Positions 9,580-19,559 of a stretch of 64,000 nt of DNA are shown here, piece by piece (the stretch's first letter is position 1; every line of letters begins with the position of its first letter). Made by a program: the position numbers and the translations under genes. Origin of the DNA: CAVSSX01 sp963730735. GTDB lineage: Bacteria; Actinomycetota; Acidimicrobiia; Acidimicrobiales; RAAP-2. The notes under the pieces were generated by a model. The model did not search any database and was not told the DNA's origin. It was given only the letters and a program-made list of their open reading frames with translations. The stretch lies in the NCBI GenBank assembly GCA_963730735.1, contig CAVSSX010000007.1, forward strand, positions 1,240,001 to 1,304,000, given 5' to 3'.

Positions 9580-11179
9580 GTGACCCCGGACAAGGAGACC
9601 CCGACCGCTCGACGCACCGATTCGGGCATCGAGATCCGACCGCTCTACACGGCGACCGATCTCGACGGGTGGGATGCCGCCGCCCAGCTGGGCTCGCCCG
9701 GCGCCTTCCCGTACACCCGCGGCGTCCACGCCGAGATGTACCGCCAGCGCCTCTGGACGATGCGCCAGTACGCCGGGCTTCGGCACCGCCGAGGCGACCA
9801 ACGAGCGCTTCAAGTTCCTCCTCGACGCCGGCCAGACCGGCCTCTCGTGCGCCTTCGACCTGCCGACCCAGATGGGCTACGACTCGGACCACCCTCGCTC
9901 GGAGGGCGAGGTGGGCAAGGTCGGCGTGGCCATCGACTCGCTGGCCGACATGCGACTGCTGCTGGCCGACCTGCCCCTCGACAAGGTCACGACGTCGATG
10001 ACCATCAACTCGACGGCGTCGATCCTGTTGCTCCTGTACGAACTCGTGGCCGAGGAGCAAGGGGTCGCCGGGACCGAGGTCCGCGGGACGATCCAGAACG
10101 ACATCTTGAAGGAGTACGTGGCCCGGGGGACCTACATCTACCCACCCCGGCCGTCGATGCGGTTGATCACCGACATCTTCTCCTACTGCGCCGAGCGGCT
10201 GCCGAGGTGGAACACCATCTCGATCTCGGGCTACCACATCCGCGAGGCCGGTTCGACGGCGGTCCAGGAGATCGCCTTCACCCTGGCCGACGGCATCGCC
10301 TACGTCGAGGCGGCCCTGGCCGCCGGACTCGACGTGGATGCCTTCGCCCCCCGGCTGTCGTTCTTCTGGAACGCCCACAACAACCTGTTCGAGGAGATCG
10401 CCAAGTTCCGGGCGTCCCGCCGCCTGTGGTCGCGCATCATGACCGAGCGGTTCGGGGCGAAGGACGAGCGCTCCAAGGTCCTGCGGTTCCACACCCAGAC
10501 CGGCGGCTCGACGCTCACCGCCCAGCAGCCCGAGAACAACATCGTCCGGGTCACCATCCAGGCCCTGGCGGCGGCCCTCGGGGGCACGCAGAGTCTCCAC
10601 ACCAACGGCTTCGACGAGGCGCTCGGTCTACCCACCACCCGGGCGGCCAAGATCGCCCTGCGGACGCAGCAGATCGTGGGCTTCGAGTCGGGCATCGCCG
10701 ACACCGTCGACCCCCTGGCCGGTTCGTACTTCATCGAGTCGCTGACCGACGAGGTCGAGGCGGCGGCCCAGGTGTACCTGGACCGCATCGACGAGCTGGG
10801 CGGCGCGGTGGCGGCCATCGAGGCCGGTTTCCTGCAGGACGAGATCGAGAGCGCCGCCTACGCCTTCGCCAAGGCGGTCGACGACGGCGAGAAGGTGGTG
10901 GTCGGGGTCAACCGGTTCGTCGACGAGGTCAACGAGCCGGCCGACGTCTTCCCGATCGACATCGAGCTCCAGCGCAACCAGGTGGCCCGCACGCAGGCGG
11001 TGCGGGCCGAGCGGGACCAGGCCCGGGTCGATGCGGCCCTGGCCGACGTCTCGGCGGCCGCCCGAGGCACCCAGAACGTGCTGGTGCCGATGAAGGAGGC
11101 CCTGCGGGCCATGGCCACCCTCGGCGAGGTCTCCGACGTCCTGCGCGACGTCTTCGGCGTCTACCACCCCGGCGGCTGA
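9580..11179 (+). CDS. methylmalonyl-CoA mutase large (catalytic) subunit (one frameshift)
   Basis: AdoCbl-dependent radical mutase subunit that interconverts methylmalonyl-CoA and succinyl-CoA. The restored protein is about 532 residues, the length of the split-type large subunit that lacks the cobalamin-binding domain. That domain must come from a separate small subunit, which is not in this window. The frame breaks near 9777: removing one C gives the diagnostic MRQYAGFGTAEATNERFK. The tyrosine in RQYAGF is the residue associated with methylmalonyl-CoA specificity, unlike the isobutyryl-CoA mutases. TGLSCAFDLPTQMGYDSD and FRTQTGGSTLTAQQP-type substrate motifs are intact. The GTG start lies 6 nt from TAGGCT. 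The paired adenosyltransferase gene at 3.6 kb and the carboxylase genes support a propionyl-CoA role. Confidence 0.88.
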
Positions 11180-11269
11180 CCCCACCCCGGGGCGACCCGC
11201 CCCGGCCGGTGTCACACCGAGATGACAGCCTGGCCCCGGCCGACGGCCGGAAGCGGGCGCGGTAGCCCA

Positions 11270-11275
11270 TAAGGT
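11270..11275 (+). promoter_or_regulatory. candidate -10 upstream of the MFS gene
   Basis: TAAGGT lies 9 nt before a GTG at 11285 and 96 nt before the preferred ATG at 11372. It would give either a leaderless N-terminally extended product or an approximately 90-nt leader. Confidence 0.3.
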
Positions 11276-11371
11276 CGTGGGCAGGTGGGTCACGTGGTCC
11301 GGGCGAAGGTGCTCGACGACGCGCGCGGGCCCCGCCGGCTGGACCGAGCGCAGTCGACGAGGAGGTCACCG

Positions 11372-12865
11372 ATGGACGCCAGCACCGCCGCCGCCACGCA
11401 GGTCGGCAGCCCCGCCCTTCCGGCCAACCACGCCAAGCGCTGGTGGATCCTGGGTGTGCTGGGGATCGCCCAGCTGATGGTGATCCTCGACAACACCATC
11501 GTCAACATCGCCCTCCCGACGGCCCAGCAGGATCTGGGCTTCTCCAACGCCGACCGGCAGTGGGTGGTGACCGGCTACTCGCTGGCCTTCGGCAGCCTGC
11601 TCCTCCTCGGGGGCCGGATCTCCGACATCATCGGGCGCAAGCGGGCCCTGGTGATCGGCCTGGTCGGGTTCGCCGGGGCGTCGGCCATCGGTGGTGCGTC
11701 GGTCAACTTCGCCATGCTGGTGGCCGCCCGGACGGTCCAGGGGGCGTTCGGCGCCCTCCTCGCCCCGGCGGTGCTGGCCCTGTTGACCACGACGTTCACC
11801 GACGCCGAGGAGCGCGGGAAGGCCTTCGGCATCTACGGGGCCATCGCCGGCGCCGGCGGGGCCATCGGCCTCTTGCTCGGCGGCATCCTCACCTCCTACG
11901 TGTCGTGGCGCTGGACGCTGTTCGTCAACCTGGCCTTCGCCGCCGTCGCCGTCGCCGGGTCGCTCCTGTGGCTCCAGGGCGACCGGGGCACCGACCACGA
12001 CCCGGTGGACTACCCGGGCCTCATCACGGTGACCGCCGGGCTGTTCTCGCTGGTCTACGGGTTCTCCCACGCCGAGACCACGGCGTGGAGCAACCCCTAC
12101 ACGATCGGCTTCCTGGCCCTCGGGGTCGTGCTGCTGGGCGTGTTCTTCCTGCTCCAGGTCCGGGTGAAGTACCCACTGCTGCCGCCCCGGGTCATCGCCA
12201 ACCGGATGCGGGGCGGATCGGTCCTGGCCATGTTGTTCTCCGGCGCCGGGATCTTCGGGATCTTCCTCTTCGTCACCTACTACCTCCAGGACACCCTGCA
12301 CTACAGCCCGGTGCTCACCGGTCTGGCCTTCCTGCCCATGGTGGCCGGGCTAGCCGGCATGGCCCAGATCAGTCTGCGGGTGCTGTTGCCCAAGATCGGT
12401 CCGAAGCCCCTGGTCCCGGCGGGCATGCTGCTCGACGCCCTCGGCCTGGTCCTGCTCCACGGAGTCGGGCTGCACAGCAGCTACGCCACCGACGTGCTCC
12501 CGTGGATCTTCCTGATCGGGGTGGGCTTCGGCATGAGCCTGGCCCCGTCCTTCTCGACCGGGACCCTGGGCGTGGCCCCCCACGACGCCGGCGTGGCCTC
12601 GGCCACCCTGAACACCGGCCAGCAGATCGGGGGCTCGATCGGCACGGCCCTGTTGAACACGCTGGCCGCCGGGGCGGCCACCGCCTACCTGGTCGGCAAG
12701 ACCGTCGGGCCGGCGACGCTGCGGGCCGCCGCCCTGCACAGCTACACGACGTCGTTCCTGTGGGCGGCGCTGATCTTCGTCATCGGCGCCGTGGTCTGCG
12801 GGGCCATCCTGCCCCGGGGCGTCCCCAAGGAGCTCACGACCGCCGGGCCCGGGGCCGCCCTCTAG
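11372..12865 (+). CDS. MFS transporter, DHA2 (EmrB/QacA) 14-TM family
   Basis: Integral inner-membrane proton-coupled exporter, about 497 residues with roughly 14 hydrophobic segments. The first transmembrane helix carries the DHA2 motif LDNTIVNIALPTAQQDL, followed by the WVVTGYSLAFGSLLLLGGRISDIIGRKRAL block (motif A). Relatives export drugs, dyes or metabolites; the substrate here cannot be told. The start at 11372 is supported by GGAGG at 11361-11365. A GTG at 11285 in the same frame would add a basic 29-residue leader. No regulator gene is adjacent. It converges on the M20 gene. Confidence 0.9.
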   Translation: MDASTAAATQVGSPALPANHAKRWWILGVLGIAQLMVILDNTIVNIALPTAQQDLGFSNADRQWVVTGYSLAFGSLLLLGGRISDIIGRKRALVIGLVGFAGASAIGGASVNFAMLVAARTVQGAFGALLAPAVLALLTTTFTDAEERGKAFGIYGAIAGAGGAIGLLLGGILTSYVSWRWTLFVNLAFAAVAVAGSLLWLQGDRGTDHDPVDYPGLITVTAGLFSLVYGFSHAETTAWSNPYTIGFLALGVVLLGVFFLLQVRVKYPLLPPRVIANRMRGGSVLAMLFSGAGIFGIFLFVTYYLQDTLHYSPVLTGLAFLPMVAGLAGMAQISLRVLLPKIGPKPLVPAGMLLDALGLVLLHGVGLHSSYATDVLPWIFLIGVGFGMSLAPSFSTGTLGVAPHDAGVASATLNTGQQIGGSIGTALLNTLAAGAATAYLVGKTVGPATLRAAALHSYTTSFLWAALIFVIGAVVCGAILPRGVPKELTTAGPGAAL

Positions 12866-12890
12866 CCCGCGCCGCCCGGCGCCGCGGGCC

Positions 12891-14075
12891 TCAGCCGGCC
12901 AGCAGGTGCTGGCGCAGCTCGGGGTCGGTGGCGGCGTCGACGGCGGTCCAGGCCATGGCCACGGCCCCGTCGAACAAGGCGGCATCGGCCGAGGCGGTGA
13001 TGCAGGCGGCGGCGAACTCCGGCTGGTGGTTGACCGCCCCGTGGGACTCGATGGCGATCATCGGGTGGATCGTCGGCAGGGCCAGTGACACGTTGGCCAT
13101 GTCGGTCGACAGCGTGGGGCGTGGCGCACCCTCGTCGTCGAGGGTGAACCGGCGGCCGAGGGTCTCGGCGTTGCGCCGGTAGGCCCCGAGCAGGCCGGGG
13201 TCGCTGATCATGTGCGAGTAGACCGGGGCCAGCTCTTCGTAGCTGACGGTGGACCCCGTGGCCAGGGCGCCGGCCTCGAAGCAGTTGCGCACCCGTGGCT
13301 CGAGCCGGTCGAGGGCCTCGAGGCTCGGGGCCCGGGTCATGAAGCGACCGGTGACCGAGTCGGGGATGACGTTGGCCGCCGACCCGCCCTCGGTGACGAT
13401 GCCGTGGACCTGGTCACCCGGCCGCAGCTGTTGACGGAGCAGGCCGATCGACACCTGGGCCACCGTCATGGCGTCGGCGGCGTTGACCCCTTCGTAGGGG
13501 GCGGCCGAGGCGTGGGCCGTCTTGCCGTGGAAGTGGACGTCGTAGTGGTTGACGGCCAGGCAGGCCGCCTCGAGCCGCTCGGTCGGCCAGGGGTGCACCA
13601 TCATGGCGGCGTGGACGCCGTCGAAGGCGCCCCGCTCGAGCATGAGCACCTTGCCGCCGCCGCCCTCCTCGGCCGGTGTGCCGAGGACGAGCACGGTGAT
13701 CCCGAGCTCGTCGGCCACCCGGGCCAGGGCCAGCCCGGCCCCCACGGCGCTGGCGGCGATGATGTTGTGCCCGCAGGCATGGCCCACGCCGGGCAGGGCG
13801 TCGTACTCGGCGCACACGGCGACGACCAGGGGGCCCGAACCGGCCCGGGCCGAGAAGGCCGTCGGGAGGTCGCACACTCCCTCGGTGACGTCGAAGCCGC
13901 CGTCGGCCAGGGCGTCGGCCGTCCACTTGGCCGACTGGACCTCGGTGAAGGTCGTCTCGGGGTGGGCGTGGATGGTGTGGCTCAGGTCGACCAGGGCCTC
14001 GAGGCGGCCCGTGACCTCGTCGCGGGCCGCCGTCTTGGCCGCCTTGGCACCACGGGGGTCGTCGCTCGGGGGCAT
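12891..14075 (-). CDS. M20 family metallo-amidohydrolase
   Basis: Zinc-dependent amidohydrolase of the M20D/AbgB-like group, 394 residues. Metal-binding blocks are visible: HTIHAHPET near the N-terminus, CAEYDALPGVGHACGHN around residue 90 and GTPAEEGGGGK around residue 135. The dimerisation-domain boundary HFHGKTAHASAAPYEGVNA is about residue 185. Relatives hydrolyse N-acyl amino acids, aminobenzoyl-glutamate or similar amides; the substrate is unknown. The gene starts just downstream of the acyl-CoA carboxylase gene on the same strand with a 25-bp gap and an AAAGGG motif before the ATG, so the two may be cotranscribed. Confidence 0.85.
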   Translation of the reverse strand: MPPSDDPRGAKAAKTAARDEVTGRLEALVDLSHTIHAHPETTFTEVQSAKWTADALADGGFDVTEGVCDLPTAFSARAGSGPLVVAVCAEYDALPGVGHACGHNIIAASAVGAGLALARVADELGITVLVLGTPAEEGGGGKVLMLERGAFDGVHAAMMVHPWPTERLEAACLAVNHYDVHFHGKTAHASAAPYEGVNAADAMTVAQVSIGLLRQQLRPGDQVHGIVTEGGSAANVIPDSVTGRFMTRAPSLEALDRLEPRVRNCFEAGALATGSTVSYEELAPVYSHMISDPGLLGAYRRNAETLGRRFTLDDEGAPRPTLSTDMANVSLALPTIHPMIAIESHGAVNHQPEFAAACITASADAALFDGAVAMAWTAVDAATDPELRQHLLAG

Positions 14076-14100
14076 CGACCCTTTCTTAGCCGACCGGCGG

Positions 14101-15861
14101 CTACTCGATGACCGCGACGACGTCCCCGCCGCCGACCGAGTCGCCCGCCGCCACCTTGACCTCGGTGATGGTCCCGGCCTTCTCGGCGTTGACGGCGTTC
14201 TCCATCTTCATGGCCTCGAGCACGCAGATGGTCTGGCCGACCTCGACCGTGTCGCCCACGGCCACGTTCACCTGCACGATCGTGCCCTGCATGGGCACGG
14301 TGACCGTCCCCGAGCCGGTGGCCGCCCCGCCGCCGGACGAGCCCCGACGCTTGGGCCCCGCCGCCGTCGCCGGTCCGGCGGCCACGTAGCCGCCGGTGTC
14401 GGGGACCCAGAGCTTCACCTGGTAGCGGCGACCGTCCACCTCGGCCGTGACGTCCCGGAGCACCTTGGGCTCCTCGCCCTCGGCGGCGGTCGTGTCCGGC
14501 GTCCCGACCTGGAGGTCCGAGAGATCCAGGGTGTCCTCGACCCACTTGGTCGAGTGGACCGCCTGGGCGAAGTCGGGGTGGGAGAGGATGAGCACATCGG
14601 CCGGGATGGTGGTGGCCACGCCCTCGATCACGGTCTCCTCGAGTGCCCGCAACATCCGTCGCCGGGCCGACTCGCGGTCGCCGGCCCAGACCACCAGCTT
14701 GGCCACCAGGTTGTCGTAGTACTGGCTGATGGCGTCGCCGGCGTCGTAGCCGGCGTCCAGACGGACACCCGGCCCGGCCGGGGGGTCGAAGCGGGTGATG
14801 GTCCCGGGCGACGGTGAGAAGCGCCCGCCCGAGGGGTCCTCGGCATTGATCCGCACCTCGATGGCGTGGCCCCGGCGCTCGATCTGGTCCTGGGTGATGG
14901 TCAGCGGCTCGCCGGCGGCGATGCGGAGCTGCCAGGCCACGAGGTCGAGGCCGGTGACCAGCTCGGTCACCGGATGCTCGACCTGGAGCCGGGTGTTCAT
15001 CTCGAGGAAGTAGAACTCGCCGTCCTGGTAGAGGAACTCGACCGTGCCGGCGTTCACGTAGCCGCAGGCCTTGGAGACCCGGACGGCCGCCTCGCCCATG
15101 GCCTGGCGGATCTCATCGGGGAACTCCGGCGCCGGGCTCTCCTCGACCAGCTTCTGGTGGCGGCGCTGGCACGAGCAGTCCCGCTCGCCGAGCCAGATGG
15201 TGTTGCCCTGGGTGTCCGCCAGGACCTGCATCTCGATGTGACGAGGCCAGCCGAGGTAGCGCTCGACGTAGATCTCGGGCCGACCGAAGTAGCTCTGGGC
15301 CTCGCGCTGGGCCGAGGCCATGGCGTCGGGCGCCTCGGACGGGCCGTTGACCACCTTCATGCCACGCCCACCACCGCCGTAGGCCGCCTTGATGGCCACC
15401 GGCCACCCGACCTCCTCACCGAAGGCCACGACCTCGTCCGGCGAGACCAAGGGCTCGGACCGACCGGGAACCCCGGCCACCCCGGCCGCCTCGGCGGCGA
15501 TGCGGGAGCTGATCTTGTCGCCCATGACCTCGATGGCCTCGGGCGGCGGCCCGATGAAGGTCACGCCCTTGCTGGTGATGGCCCGGGCGAAGTCGGTGTT
15601 CTCCGAGAAGAAGCCGTAGCCCGGGTGGACGGCGTCGGCGCCGCTCTTCTCGATGGCGTCGAGGATGGCCTCGGTATTGAGGTAGCTCTCGGCGGCCGTC
15701 TCGCCCCCGAGGGCGTAGGCCTCGTCGGCCAGGCGGACGTGCAGGGCGTCCCGGTCCAGCTCGGAGTAGACGGCGACGGTGCCGATGCCCATCTCCCGGC
15801 AGGTACGGATCACCCGGACGGCGATCTCCCCCCGGTTGGCGATCAGGACCTTGTTCAGCAT
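14101..15861 (-). CDS. accA: acyl-CoA carboxylase alpha chain: biotin carboxylase fused to biotin carrier
   Basis: Carboxylates its own biotin with ATP and bicarbonate and presents it to a carboxyltransferase subunit. The 586-residue protein contains the biotin carboxylase module (MLNKVLIANRGEIAVRVIRTC at the start, glycine-rich AAYGGGGRGMKVV, catalytic EMNTRLQVEHPVTE about residue 285). A linker follows, then a C-terminal biotinyl domain with EAMKMEN, whose lysine (about residue 550) is biotinylated. The length matches actinobacterial AccA3-type chains, which serve acetyl- and propionyl-CoA carboxylases. Its carboxyltransferase partner may be the product at 39439-40785. The divergent neighbour is the biotin ligase that would modify it. 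An AAAGG motif precedes the ATG. Confidence 0.95.
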   Translation of the reverse strand: MLNKVLIANRGEIAVRVIRTCREMGIGTVAVYSELDRDALHVRLADEAYALGGETAAESYLNTEAILDAIEKSGADAVHPGYGFFSENTDFARAITSKGVTFIGPPPEAIEVMGDKISSRIAAEAAGVAGVPGRSEPLVSPDEVVAFGEEVGWPVAIKAAYGGGGRGMKVVNGPSEAPDAMASAQREAQSYFGRPEIYVERYLGWPRHIEMQVLADTQGNTIWLGERDCSCQRRHQKLVEESPAPEFPDEIRQAMGEAAVRVSKACGYVNAGTVEFLYQDGEFYFLEMNTRLQVEHPVTELVTGLDLVAWQLRIAAGEPLTITQDQIERRGHAIEVRINAEDPSGGRFSPSPGTITRFDPPAGPGVRLDAGYDAGDAISQYYDNLVAKLVVWAGDRESARRRMLRALEETVIEGVATTIPADVLILSHPDFAQAVHSTKWVEDTLDLSDLQVGTPDTTAAEGEEPKVLRDVTAEVDGRRYQVKLWVPDTGGYVAAGPATAAGPKRRGSSGGGAATGSGTVTVPMQGTIVQVNVAVGDTVEVGQTICVLEAMKMENAVNAEKAGTITEVKVAAGDSVGGGDVVAVIE

Positions 15862-15927
15862 GCGTGACCTTTCGACTCAGCCGTGGCGCCCACGGGCGGC
15901 CCGTTCCCGGGGCCGGCCCGGCGCCCC

Positions 15928-15951
15928 AACACTGGCACGCCCCGTAGTGTT
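15928..15951. promoter_or_regulatory. dyad symmetry in the accA-birA divergent promoter region
   Basis: AACACT (15928-15933) and AGTGTT (15946-15951) form an inverted repeat with a 12-nt spacer. The right arm covers the birA -10 (TAGTGT, 15945-15950, 7 nt from the ATG). It could be an operator, but the arms are short and chance is possible. Confidence 0.25.
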
Positions 15952-15957
15952 CCTGCC

Positions 15958-16729
15958 ATGTTGGGGACCCGGTTCGGCGACATCCGCCGTTTCGAGGACC
16001 TCGACTCGACCAACCGCCACCTCGTCGAGCTGGCCCGGAGCGGCGCACCCGAGGGCATCGTCGTGGTGGCCGACCACCAATGGGCCGGCCGGGGCCGTCG
16101 CGGCCGCACCTGGGAGGCACCCCCCGGGTCGTGCCTGCTCCTGTCGGTGCTGCTCCGTCCGGCCCTCGACGCCGACGACCTCCACCTGGCCACGGCGGCC
16201 GTGGCCCTGGCGGCGGTGGCGGCGTGCTCGGAGGTCAGCGGGGTGGACGCCGTGGTGAAGTGGCCGAACGACCTCCTGGTCGGGGGGGCCAAGCTGGCCG
16301 GCGTGCTGGCCGAGGCGGTCGCCGAACCGTCCGGATCGCCGGCGGTCGTCGTGGGGATCGGCATCAACGTCGACTGGCCCGGGCCCGAGGGGGCCGGTGG
16401 CACCTCGCTCTCGGCCGCCGGGGGGCGCTCGACCGACCGCGACCAGCTGCTCTCGGCCCTGCTCGAGGCGCTGGAGCCCCGGCGGGCCGCCCTGGACGAG
16501 GCCGTCGGCCGCCGGGCAGTGCACGAGGAGCTGCGGTCCCGGTGCGACACGCTGGGACGCCGCGTCCGGGTCGAGCTCATCGACCGGGTGGTGGTCGGGA
16601 CGGCCGTGGACCTCACCTCCGAGCGGCCTCCTCCAGGTAGCGACGGGGGAGGGGACCCTCGAGGTGTCGGCCGGCGACGTGGTCCACCTACGGGGCGAGG
16701 CGGCGGAGGTCCCGGCCGAGGGCCGGTAG
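15958..16729 (+). CDS. birA: biotin-[acetyl-CoA-carboxylase] ligase (one frameshift)
   Basis: Attaches biotin to the carrier lysine of acyl-CoA carboxylase through biotinyl-AMP. About 256 residues when the frame is restored. The protein starts directly with the catalytic domain (DLDSTNRHLVELA) and has no N-terminal DNA-binding domain, so unlike E. coli BirA it is not a repressor. Motifs include the biotinyl-AMP loop GRGRRGRTW, the KWPNDLLV segment and GIGINVDWP. The frame changes near 16622: dropping one base joins VDLTSE to GLLQVATGEGTLEVSAGDVV, the expected SH3-like C-terminal domain. The stop codon TAG is also part of the rfbB -10. The gene is divergent from the alpha-chain gene it serves. 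Confidence 0.9.
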
Positions 16730-16732
16730 CCT
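16727..16732 (+). promoter_or_regulatory. -10 element of rfbB
   Basis: TAGCCT 8 nt before the rfbB ATG; its first three bases are the birA stop codon. Confidence 0.4.
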
Positions 16733-16740
16733 CGGCGACC

Positions 16741-17748
16741 ATGCGACTGCTCGTCACCGGCGGTGCCGGCTTCATCGGTTCGAACTTCGTGCGGTACTGG
16801 ATCGAACAGCACCCCGAGGATCACGTGGTGGCCTACGACGTCCTCACCTACGCCGGCAACCTGCCCAACCTGGCCGACGTGGCCGAGACGACCTCGTTCG
16901 TCCAGGGCGACATCGGCGACCTGGCCGCCGCCGAGCGCACGCTGGCCGCCCACGACATCGACACGGTGGTCCACTTCGCCGCCGAGTCCCACAACTCCCT
17001 GGCCATCTTGGACCCGGGCCTGTTCTTCCGGACCAACGTGCTCGGCACCCAGACGATGCTCGAGGCCGCCCGCCGACACGGGGTGCGCCGCTTCCACCAC
17101 ATCTCGACCTGCGAGGTCTACGGCGACCTGGCCCTCGACACCGACGAGACGTTCTCCGAGGAGAGCCCGTACCGTCCCCGAACCCCGTACAACGCCTCCA
17201 AGGCCGGGGCCGACCACGCCGTGCGGGCCTACTTCGAGACCTTCGACCTGCCGGTGACCATCACCAACTGCTGCAACAACTACGGGCCCTTCCAATTCCC
17301 CGAGAAGGTCATCCCTCTGTTCACCACCCACGCCCTCGACGACCAGCCGCTGCCGCTGTACGCCTCGACCCAGAACCGTCGGGAGTGGTTGCACGTCCGG
17401 GACCACTGCGAGGCGGTGGCGGCGGTGCTCGACCGGGGTGTCGTCGGCGAGACCTACCACGTGGGCAGCGGCGTCGAGGCCAGCATCGAGGAGATCGCCG
17501 ACCTGGTGCTCTCGGCGCTGGGCAAGCCCCCGTCGCTGAAGGAGATCGTGCCCGACCGCCCGGGCCACGACCGGCGGTACCTGCTCGACTCTTCCAAGAT
17601 CAAGGCCACGCTCGGGTGGGCCCCGACGATCGACTTCGCCGACGGGATGGCCGAGACGGTGGCCTGGTACCGGGACAACCGGTCGTGGTGGGAGCCGTTG
17701 CGTAACCGCGCCCCGGTCGTGGAAGCCGCGTGGGCCCGGGACCGCTAG
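16741..17748 (+). CDS. rfbB: dTDP-glucose 4,6-dehydratase
   Basis: Second step of dTDP-L-rhamnose synthesis: NAD-dependent dehydration of dTDP-glucose to the 4-keto-6-deoxy sugar. The 335-residue extended SDR has the Rossmann motif GGAGFIGSN at residues 7-15, the catalytic YNASK (YxxxK) about residue 157, and NNYGPFQFPEKVIPLF and REWLHVRDHCEA, which are diagnostic for RmlB. The usual TDEVYG motif reads TCEVYG, so a cysteine replaces the aspartate that acts as catalytic acid in studied enzymes. The neighbours rfbD and a glycosyltransferase point to cell-surface rhamnose; rfbA is 15 kb away and rfbC is not in the window. Confidence 0.9.
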   Translation: MRLLVTGGAGFIGSNFVRYWIEQHPEDHVVAYDVLTYAGNLPNLADVAETTSFVQGDIGDLAAAERTLAAHDIDTVVHFAAESHNSLAILDPGLFFRTNVLGTQTMLEAARRHGVRRFHHISTCEVYGDLALDTDETFSEESPYRPRTPYNASKAGADHAVRAYFETFDLPVTITNCCNNYGPFQFPEKVIPLFTTHALDDQPLPLYASTQNRREWLHVRDHCEAVAAVLDRGVVGETYHVGSGVEASIEEIADLVLSALGKPPSLKEIVPDRPGHDRRYLLDSSKIKATLGWAPTIDFADGMAETVAWYRDNRSWWEPLRNRAPVVEAAWARDR

Positions 17749-17785
17749 GCCCGGGCCGACCCGGGTCGCCGACGGAGCCGAGCCG

Positions 17786-18698
17786 ATGAGGGTCCTCGTC
17801 ACTGGCGCCGGCGGCCAGCTGGGCCGGGACGTGGTGGCCGCCTTCTCGGGCGAGCCGCCGCCCGGGGGGGTCCGGACCGCCCTGTGGGCCCCGCCCCAGT
17901 CGGTGGCCCCGGCCGACGTCACCGGCCTCGACCACGCCGCCCTCCCGGTCGAGGTGCGCGCCACGGTGCTCGAGGCCGTCGACTCGCTCCGGCCCGAGGT
18001 GATCGTGCACGCCGGGGCCTACACCGCCGTCGACGCCTGCGAGAGCGACCCCGACCGGGCGTTCGCCGTGAACGCCCTCGGGACCCGGCACGTGGCCGAG
18101 GCGGCGGCCCGCACCGGGGCCCACCTGCTCTACGTCTCCACCGACTACGTGTTCGATGGCCGTTCGGACCGCCCCTACACCGAGTGGGACCGACCGAACC
18201 CCCAGTCGGTCTACGGCCGAGAGCAAGCTGGGTGGCGAGCAGGAGTGCCCCCCCGGGGCGACCATCGTCCGGACCTCGTGGGTCTGCGGGGCCGGCGGGG
18301 CCAACATGGCCCGGACCGTCCTGCGGCTGGCCGACGGTACGGCGCCGCTCCGGTTCGTCGACGACCAGCACGGATCGCCGACCTTCACCGCCGATCTGGC
18401 CCCGGCGATCGTGTCACTGGCCGCCGAGCGGCTGGCCGGTACCTTCCACGTGACCAACCAGGGCGCCACCACCTGGTACGGGTTCGCCCGGGCGGTGCTG
18501 ACGGCGGCCGGCGGCGATCCCGGGCGGGTGGAGCCGATCGCCACCTCGGCGCTCGACCCGCCCCGGCCGGCTCCCCGCCCGGCGAATTCGGTGCTCGACA
18601 ACGCCGCCCTCCGGCTCGGTGGCTACCCGTTGCTGGCCGACTGGGAGGAAGGGCTGGGCCGCCTCGTGGCAGCGCTGCAACGCCAGGGGGGGCAGTGA
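17786..18698 (+). CDS. rfbD: dTDP-4-dehydrorhamnose reductase (one frameshift)
   Basis: Last step of dTDP-L-rhamnose synthesis. The restored protein is about 303 residues: N-terminal Rossmann motif GAGGQLGRDV, the AYTAVDACESDPDRAFAVNA segment, STDYVFDG, then the catalytic region VYGRSKL. The frame breaks near 18220, where removing one G turns VYGREQA into VYGRSKLGGE. The C-terminal half (VDDQHGSPTFTADLA) follows in the other frame. The stop overlaps the GTG of the glycosyltransferase gene (GTGA), so rfbB, rfbD and the transferase probably form one operon. Confidence 0.9.
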
Positions 18699-19556
18699 GC
18701 CGGGTCTGCGCCGTCGTCGTCGACTACGACGCCGGCCCGATCCTGGCCGAGTGCGTCGAGAGTCTGCAGGCCGAGGGTCTGACCGACGTGGTGGTGGTCG
18801 AGAACGGTGACGCCGGTGGGGCCGTCGAGGGCCCTCGGGCCGGCGGCGGCTACGGTCCCCATCCTGGCCACCGGGTGCAACGTCGGCTACGGCGCCGGGG
18901 CCAACCGGGGCGCCGCCGCGACCGCCGAGCGCGGGAGCGACTACCTGCTCGTGTGCAATCCCGACCTGCGGATCCACCCCGGGGCGGTGGCCCGGCTGTC
19001 GGCCGTGCTCGACGAGCAGCCGGCGTGGGCCATCGTCGGCCCCACCATCCTCGACTCGGCCGGCGAGCGGTATCCGTCGATCCGGCGCTTCCCGTCCATG
19101 GTCGATGCCGTGGGCCACGCCCTGCTCGGCTTCTTCCGTCCGGACAACCCGTTCACCCGCCGCTACCGGTCGCCCGCCGAGCCCGGGGACGGCGTGGTCC
19201 GGGCCGACTGGGTCTCGGGCGCCTGCTTCCTGGCCCGGCGCTCGGCCTTCGAGGAGCTCGGCGGCTTCGACGAGTCGTACTTCATGTTCGCCGAGGAGAT
19301 GGACCTGTGCTGGCGGGCCGGCCGGGCCGGCTGGTTGGTGGGGGCGGCCCAGGACGCCGTGGTGACCCACGCCGAGGGCGTGTCCCGCCGCCGACACCCC
19401 TACCGCATGGTGGTGGCCCATCACCGCTCGGCGTGGCACTTCGCCGTCCGGACGACCGAGGGCTGGCGTCGGGCCGCCCTGCCGGCCGCCGCCGCCGTGC
19501 TGTCCCTCCGGCTGGCGTTGGCCCTGGTCGCCCAAGGAGTGGCGTCCCGGGATTGA
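18695..19556 (+). CDS. family 2 glycosyltransferase, rhamnosyltransferase-like (one frameshift)
   Basis: GT-A fold transferase of about 286 residues, probably acting on a lipid-linked or cell-wall glycan at the cytoplasmic face of the membrane. It begins RVCAVVVDYDAGPILAECVESL, has NVGYGAGANRGAAA and the metal-binding CNPDLRI, a later GFDESYFMFAEEMDLCWR block, and a C-terminal hydrophobic stretch. This architecture is typical of actinobacterial rhamnosyltransferases such as WbbL. The frame changes near 18830, where one extra G follows VVVENGDAGGAVE. Placement directly after rfbB and rfbD makes dTDP-rhamnose the most likely donor, which is inference. Confidence 0.82.
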
Positions 19557-19559
19557 TTG

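Noticed and set aside
11366..12301. Long minus-strand frames opposite the MFS gene
   Set aside because: Gln/Gly/His-rich antisense readings without hydrophobic segments or motifs.
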